A stretch of DNA of 42,676 nucleotides from CAYWMP01 sp964459445 (GTDB lineage: Bacteria; Desulfobacterota; DSM-4660; Desulfatiglandales; HGW-15). This document shows positions 39,249 through 42,676 of the stretch, one piece after another (position 1 is the stretch's first letter; every line of letters begins with the position of its first letter). The stretch is from NCBI GenBank assembly GCA_964459445.1, contig CAYWMP010000028.1:1-42676 (forward strand), written 5' to 3'. The notes under the pieces are model-generated. The model searched no databases, was not told the DNA's origin, and was given only the letters and a program-made list of their open reading frames with translations. The position numbers and the translations under genes were made by a program.

Positions 39249-39541
39249 TTATGACCGGCTAAATACTATTGAACGATGATAAGCCCCAATAGAACACCAT
39301 CGCTCCCTCAATTCTCCAGGTTTGAGGGTATGGGGTGGGCAGTTGGCGCCTGTTCCAAACCCAAAGCACCGGGGGACCTCACATTTCATGGTTACCCGGT
39401 CTTCAACCGGGATCTCCTCTCCCTTGACTTTCGCGGCCTTTGAGGCCCCCAACTCCACGGCCTTCTCACAATATTTATCCAGATCTTGGAGAAGTGTTCC
39501 TCATTCATATCCATTGTCACTTTTGCAATCGGTCGTATCAT
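39249..39541 (-). pseudogene. DUF2284 metal-binding protein, frameshifted and truncated
   Basis: From ATG 39541 (AGGGG 6 bases upstream) the frame reads MIRPIAKVTMDMNEEHFSKI, then shifts near 39480 into another frame: DKYCEKAVELGASKAAKVKG, followed by a core with MKCEVPRC and GTGANCPPHTLKPGELRE. The DUF2284 hallmark Cys set (KC-x-P-x-C and NCPPHT) is present. After GELRE the frame degenerates and ends at 39249, while normal members continue for roughly another 90 residues. So it is a remnant: one internal frameshift plus loss of the 3' half. It lies 16 bases upstream of the aminotransferase gene. Confidence 0.75.
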
Positions 39542-39595
39542 CTTTTTCCCCTGTGTTTTGATAGATTCCCTAAACCCTGTACCTTCAGCCTTTGA

Positions 39596-40360
39596 TTATT
39601 CGCCCTTCAGTTCAAGCCAGGTACCCATTTCGGGCTTAACCACGCCAAGAGTGTTTTCCAATGATGATAGATCTGAGTCAGACATTTCGAACCAATCAAA
39701 ATCGGTCATATGGACCGGAAGGGCTATTTCCGGATTGAGTTTGGTCAGCAACTCCTTAAAACCATCTACCGATAGCGTAATCGGGCCTCCGGATTTCGAT
39801 GCGAAGGCGTTGCCCAGATTTGCGATCAGGATATCTATGGCCTTCCCCTTCAAGGCCCCATAAATCCGTTCATCGGGCACAGTATCAGCGGTGATATAAA
39901 TGCTCCTGGATGTGCCTTCGCTTGTGAGTTCCATTAGGTAGCCGTTTACCTGCCCCATGGCTTTGATCATCTTAGGACTGCTTCCGTGAATCCCGGGTAT
40001 CGCAGTTACGGATACCTCTAGGCTTCCCATTTGGAAAGAAGTCATTTCATCCCAATTCAGATAAACCAGATCTTTGAATCGCCCCTCCAGACGTGGGGTG
40101 AGATTTGGGTGTGCGATTACTCTCGCTGATGGAGAGATATAGGCAAGTCCCTCTTCATCAATGTGATCGAAATGGTTGTGAGTAAGGAGCCAACAACGGA
40201 TTTTGTCTGTACCATCTTTTAAGGGCTTCGGTTCGATCAGTCTTTTTCCGGGACTGTAATCCGTGCCTGCAGGCGCAAATGTCGGATCACAACCGATATA
40301 AGCCCCATCGGCTTTAACCACCCAACTTGCGCCGCCCATCCAGTAGAAATGGATTTTCAT
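39596..40360 (-). CDS. Metallo-beta-lactamase-fold hydrolase (UlaG-like)
   Basis: 254 residues. The metal-binding motif H-x-H-x-D-H is in LLTHNHFDHIDEEGL, with the start MKIHFYWMGGASWVVKADGA and later His in AIPGIHGSS and LPVHMTDFDWF; a metal Asp lies in YITADTV. The layout fits the UlaG/lactonase-like or NAPE-PLD-like branch that opens lactones or cleaves phosphoesters. Substrate unknown. GAGGAGGTG lies just upstream of the ATG. Its downstream neighbour is the DUF2284 remnant. Confidence 0.88.
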   Translation of the reverse strand: MKIHFYWMGGASWVVKADGAYIGCDPTFAPAGTDYSPGKRLIEPKPLKDGTDKIRCWLLTHNHFDHIDEEGLAYISPSARVIAHPNLTPRLEGRFKDLVYLNWDEMTSFQMGSLEVSVTAIPGIHGSSPKMIKAMGQVNGYLMELTSEGTSRSIYITADTVPDERIYGALKGKAIDILIANLGNAFASKSGGPITLSVDGFKELLTKLNPEIALPVHMTDFDWFEMSDSDLSSLENTLGVVKPEMGTWLELKGE

Positions 40361-40423
40361 TTCACCTCCTCAAGGGCTTCGTAAAAGGTTCATCTACAGC
40401 TTTTTCAACCTCTCCGCTGCATT

Positions 40424-40516
40424 TTATAACACACAAAGCCTCTCCCTGATCAATTCCAAATTGTTCGGATCCCTTGAAAAAACCACTTCAGCAACCCGCT
40501 TTTTGAGATCAGTCAT
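40424..40516 (-). other. Possible micro-ORF or gene remnant (30 aa)
   Basis: The minus-strand frame MTDLKKRVAEVVFSRDPNNL, followed by ELIRERLCVL, is compact, helical and protein-like. CAAGG lies about 7 bases before the ATG. It occupies the space between the Fe-S gene (stop 40583) and the MBL gene. It may be a small protein or the surviving start of a lost gene; I recognise no family. Confidence 0.3.
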
Positions 40517-40582
40517 TTTGCGTACCTTGCCATGAATATAACTCGTCGCAAACACTTGGTTATTGGCTAGGCTTGATAATAG

Positions 40583-41107
40583 CTATAAATCTACGGAATA
40601 CCCGTCGAGATAATTTTCCAGTTCGCTTTTCTGGGATTCGGCCAGAGGTGGACAATCATTTGGTCCTTTTGCTCCCTCTGCGATCAGCGAAGCAAATACC
40701 ATACAGGTGGGCTGCCCGCATTCCCGGCAGTTGGTCTTGGGCAGAAGTTTTAATATTTCAAAAACCTTGGGTTTTGAGGCCCCCTGAAAACTGGGTTCTA
40801 TCGACTCGCGGTTATCCCAGATTTCATTGATTTCCCGCTTGATCCACTCCAATATCTTGTCGGCCTCTTCTTCATCTTTGAGCGCGTTGACCGCAATCTG
40901 TTTCCCACTTACCGTGATCAATTTTCCATGCAATTTGAAAGTCACTGTTGGCGGTTCATGGGTGTAGGTATCTCCGCCCAGGGCCGCATTAAGGTATGGG
41001 AGAACATCACTCACATCATCTTTCAGATGCGCGATGCAATGAAGGGACTGAAAGCTTGGGTTACATTCCGGTCGGAAGATCTCTTTGCGGTAGGTTCTCA
41101 GTAACAT
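40583..41107 (-). CDS. 4Fe-4S-motif protein (PF04060-like C-terminal domain)
   Basis: 174 residues. The C-terminal part holds LLPKTNCRECGQPTCMVFAS and NDCPPL, the C-x2-C-x4-C-x~16-C motif of the Fe-S domain found in corrinoid iron-sulfur protein and RnfB. The N-terminal part (1-115) has no recognised domain, although FKLHGKLITVSGKQIAVNAL looks like a compact alpha/beta unit. Probably a soluble electron or metal carrier. AAGGTG precedes the ATG. No corrinoid protein genes lie nearby. Confidence 0.82.
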   Translation of the reverse strand: MLLRTYRKEIFRPECNPSFQSLHCIAHLKDDVSDVLPYLNAALGGDTYTHEPPTVTFKLHGKLITVSGKQIAVNALKDEEEADKILEWIKREINEIWDNRESIEPSFQGASKPKVFEILKLLPKTNCRECGQPTCMVFASLIAEGAKGPNDCPPLAESQKSELENYLDGYSVDL

Positions 41108-41292
41108 GATACACCTTCGGTAAATATTTTTTTGGACTTAGATTTTTCAATATTGCCTGAAAATTCCAAATTGACCTCATATTACGGTGGCTTCAACTGT
41201 TTTTTGCCGGGTCTTTAGTCTCATTCGAACCTTTTAATGGCTGTTTTGTAAGACGCGGAATAGATTTAAAATGTTACGAGATCTTCTCATTT

Positions 41293-41814
41293 TTACCACT
41301 TGTCATAGTGAACCCTGGACTTCTTAAATCTATTGGCAGGAGGCTTCTTCTCCGCTGGATACCCAATCGGCACCAAGGCGAATGGATAGACGGTTTTGGG
41401 AATTCCCAATAATGTCCGGAGTCCCTTGATCCTCTCTTTTCTGGGATACACTCCCAGCCAGACTGCCCCCAAACCTTTAGCCGAAACGGCAATAAGGAGA
41501 TTTTCCGTTGCTGCCGAACAGTCTTGAATCCACATCTCATCATGCTTAACAAGACCCATGTCCCCGCATACCAGGATAGCGAGTGAAGCCTGTTTCACCA
41601 TACCGGAGTAAGGATGAACATTGGGTATCTGATCGAGTGTGACTCGATCTTTGATTACGATGAATTGCCAGGGTTGCTCATTGCCGGCCGATGGCGCCGC
41701 CATTGCTGCTTCGAGCAATTCCTTGATTTCATCATCGGAAATGGGCTTTTTTCCATACTTCCGAATGCTTCTCCTCTTGAATATTGCTTCCATCGCCGCG
41801 TTTTTGCTCGTCAT
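41293..41814 (-). CDS. Nitroreductase-family FMN protein
   Basis: 173 residues. FMN-binding start RRSIRKYGKKPISDDEIKEL, AAPSAGNEQPWQFIVIKD, then WIQDCSAATENLLIAVSAKGL and GAVWLGVYPRKERIKGLR, ALVPIGYPAEKK. Short single-domain nitroreductases use NAD(P)H or ferredoxin to reduce nitro groups, quinones or act as flavin dehydrogenases. Physiological substrate unknown. GAGGAGGAATAACT lies upstream of the ATG. A repeat element (41855-42084) separates it from the cupin gene. Confidence 0.92.
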   Translation of the reverse strand: MTSKNAAMEAIFKRRSIRKYGKKPISDDEIKELLEAAMAAPSAGNEQPWQFIVIKDRVTLDQIPNVHPYSGMVKQASLAILVCGDMGLVKHDEMWIQDCSAATENLLIAVSAKGLGAVWLGVYPRKERIKGLRTLLGIPKTVYPFALVPIGYPAEKKPPANRFKKSRVHYDKW

Positions 41815-41854
41815 AGTTATTCCTCCTCCCCTTCGTTTATCTTTCCGCTAACTA

Positions 41855-42084
41855 GTGTTCATCCATAAACGAGATAGTTTTTGCAATTTCAAGTCGAAGA
41901 TCCCGTACTTTGTGCGGGGGAAGACGAAAATTCTAACCGTAGGAATACATTGAAGTATTTTGAGGATTAGAATTTGAGTCTGACGCTGCTTGTCGCGTCG
42001 TAGCTCTTGCCGCGCCATAGCTTCAACGACGGCAGGTTAGCGAAGACTGAAAATTGTGAAAAATGGCCGTTTATGGCTGGGCAC
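41855..42084. repeat. MITE-like repeat, copy B (230 bp) with target duplication
   Basis: The ends are inverted repeats: GTGTTCATCCATAAACG at 41855 and, from the other side, GTGCCCAGCCATAAACG at 42084. The 6-bp direct repeat TAACTA flanks both ends (41849-41854 and 42085-42090). Core blocks match copy A at 19881-20021 in inverse orientation. Copy B carries two additional inserts: a GC-rich hairpin of about 60 bases (around 41989-42045) and about 35 bases near 41890-41925. It lies between the nitroreductase and cupin genes and its end touches the cupin stop codon. Confidence 0.85.
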
Positions 42085-42398
42085 TAACTATCTTCGACCA
42101 ATATGAGTCTTACCCGCTCCGAGACAACTTTGGCTTTGTGTTTGTGGGTATCTCCGGCCGGAATAAACACACCGTCTCCGGCCTTAAAAGTGACCCACTT
42201 GCCACTAAAATCAATTTCCATATGACCTTCCAGGACATATCCCACATGTCCCCTGGTACACCAATCAGGTTCCTCAAATTCCTTGCTGAATTCAACCAGA
42301 CGCAACTGCTGATCATTGTTTCTAAATGCCTTGAAGCGTGCGCCCGGTGCCGGATTTTCCCATGGGATTTTTTTAAAATCCACTCTGCAATCTTCCAT
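42084..42398 (-). CDS. Single-domain cupin protein
   Basis: 104 residues, one double-stranded beta-barrel. Metal-type motif 1 is degenerate: WCTRGHVGYVLEGHMEIDFS (H at G-H-x-G-Y-V). Motif 2 is GDGVFIPAGDTHKHKA with a full P-x-G-x-x-H. The pattern fits Cupin_2 proteins of unknown substrate. AAGGAGCC lies upstream of the ATG. Its TAG stop is built from the first base of the adjoining repeat B plus target-duplication bases, so the natural C terminus may have been altered by a few residues at insertion. Confidence 0.85.
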   Translation of the reverse strand: MEDCRVDFKKIPWENPAPGARFKAFRNNDQQLRLVEFSKEFEEPDWCTRGHVGYVLEGHMEIDFSGKWVTFKAGDGVFIPAGDTHKHKAKVVSERVRLILVEDS

Positions 42399-42555
42399 AA
42401 AAGGCTCCTTACTCCTTAGTCTAACCTTCCAACAATCTCACACCGAAACCAAAATCTCAACGGTCCTGTTCTTGTTAATGTGCCCCATGAGCCCTATATT
42501 TTTTGTGTGAGGTTGTGAAGAAAAAACGACTAACAAAGTAAATAGGCGTTTCCAA

Positions 42556-42642
42556 ATGAAAAACCAAACCCATTCCTCCCACGGTTTCACGCGCAGGTCA
42601 TTTCTGAAAACATCCGGGCTCGGAGCATTACCGGTTTGTTAA
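42556..42642 (+). pseudogene. Truncated Tat signal peptide ORF at window end
   Basis: The frame MKNQTHSSHGFTRRSFLKTS, then GLGALPVC, stops at TAA 42640-42642. It is a near-perfect twin-arginine leader (S/T-R-R-x-F-L-K) ending before the hydrophobic core would be complete. Nothing in the other frames after the stop continues a mature protein within the remaining 34 bases. Probably the surviving 5' end of a gene for an exported redox enzyme, cut by an insertion or deletion. The 42399-42555 spacer contains an inverted repeat (CAATCTCACAC against GTGTGAGGTTG). Confidence 0.5.
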
Positions 42643-42676
42643 TACATTGATGTCAAGTATGAGATAGTTTGGCGTT

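Noticed and set aside
33468..42635. Shared 15-mer GGAGCATTACCGGTT after the hydroxylase and in the truncated Tat leader
   Set aside because: About one or two exact 15-base matches are expected by chance in 42 kb, and the flanks do not align.
1..42676. CRISPR array or cas genes
   Set aside because: No regularly spaced direct repeats of 20 to 40 bases and no Cas-like proteins are present; the repeats found are palindromic and dispersed.

Overview
The window looks like a piece of a metagenome-assembled or draft genome from an anaerobic Gram-negative bacterium, most likely a Desulfobacterota (former Deltaproteobacteria) lineage. This is inferred from three things: an LPS export block in the order kdsA-kdsC-lptC-lptA-lptB-rpoN-hpf-ptsN-EIIA(Man), a DUF39-type homocysteine biosynthesis protein typical of sulfate reducers and methanogens, and many small cysteine-rich families common in strict anaerobes. 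A run of exactly 100 N (18343-18442) shows that two contigs were scaffolded together, so linkage across that point is not certain.

Layout. 1-4309 (minus) is a transporter operon: an EamA permease, a LolD-type ATPase, an 864-aa MacB/FtsX-type permease and the signal peptide of a secreted protein cut by the window edge, resembling the AttEFGH arrangement. 4755-7841 holds a glycine-zipper lipoprotein, a small alpha/beta hydrolase, greA, a tiny Cys-rich membrane protein and the homocysteine protein. 8198-18338 (plus) is the housekeeping block: KDO synthesis and LPS transport, sigma-54, ribosome hibernation, nitrogen PTS, gap, tpiA, secG and tRNA-Leu(GAG). Usual members of such blocks (kdsD, hprK/rapZ, pgk) are absent, each replaced by a short non-coding spacer, and two of those spacers (kdsD and pgk) hold strong inverted repeats. 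rimI carries an in-frame TGA.

18443-25765 is a looser accessory region: a HicB fragment, two methyltransferases, an orphan KhpA, a receiver protein, DUF3307, a SLOG/DUF6794 fusion, a secreted NTF2-like protein and a cyclic-nucleotide-binding protein behind a good sigma-54 promoter match. 25900-33465 combines signalling (receiver-TPR protein, CpxRA-like pair, Spy/CpxP-like lipoprotein) with a possible periplasmic redox module: a Tat-exported HemG-like flavodoxin and an IorAB-type molybdenum hydroxylase whose large subunit also has a Tat signal.

33738-42398 is a long minus-strand run of about fourteen small genes rich in Cys/Fe-S, flavin or metal-binding families (two TIGR04076-like proteins, an Fe-S protein, thioesterase, C_GCAxxG_C_C, DUF3795, SRPBCC, GNAT, aminotransferase, a frameshifted DUF2284 remnant, metallo-beta-lactamase fold, Fe-S, nitroreductase, cupin). 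Its joint function is unknown, and it is the best candidate here for an undescribed functional module. The intergenic spaces carry several families of foldback or MITE-like repeats; one copy (41855-42084) has terminal inverted repeats and an exact 6-bp target duplication.
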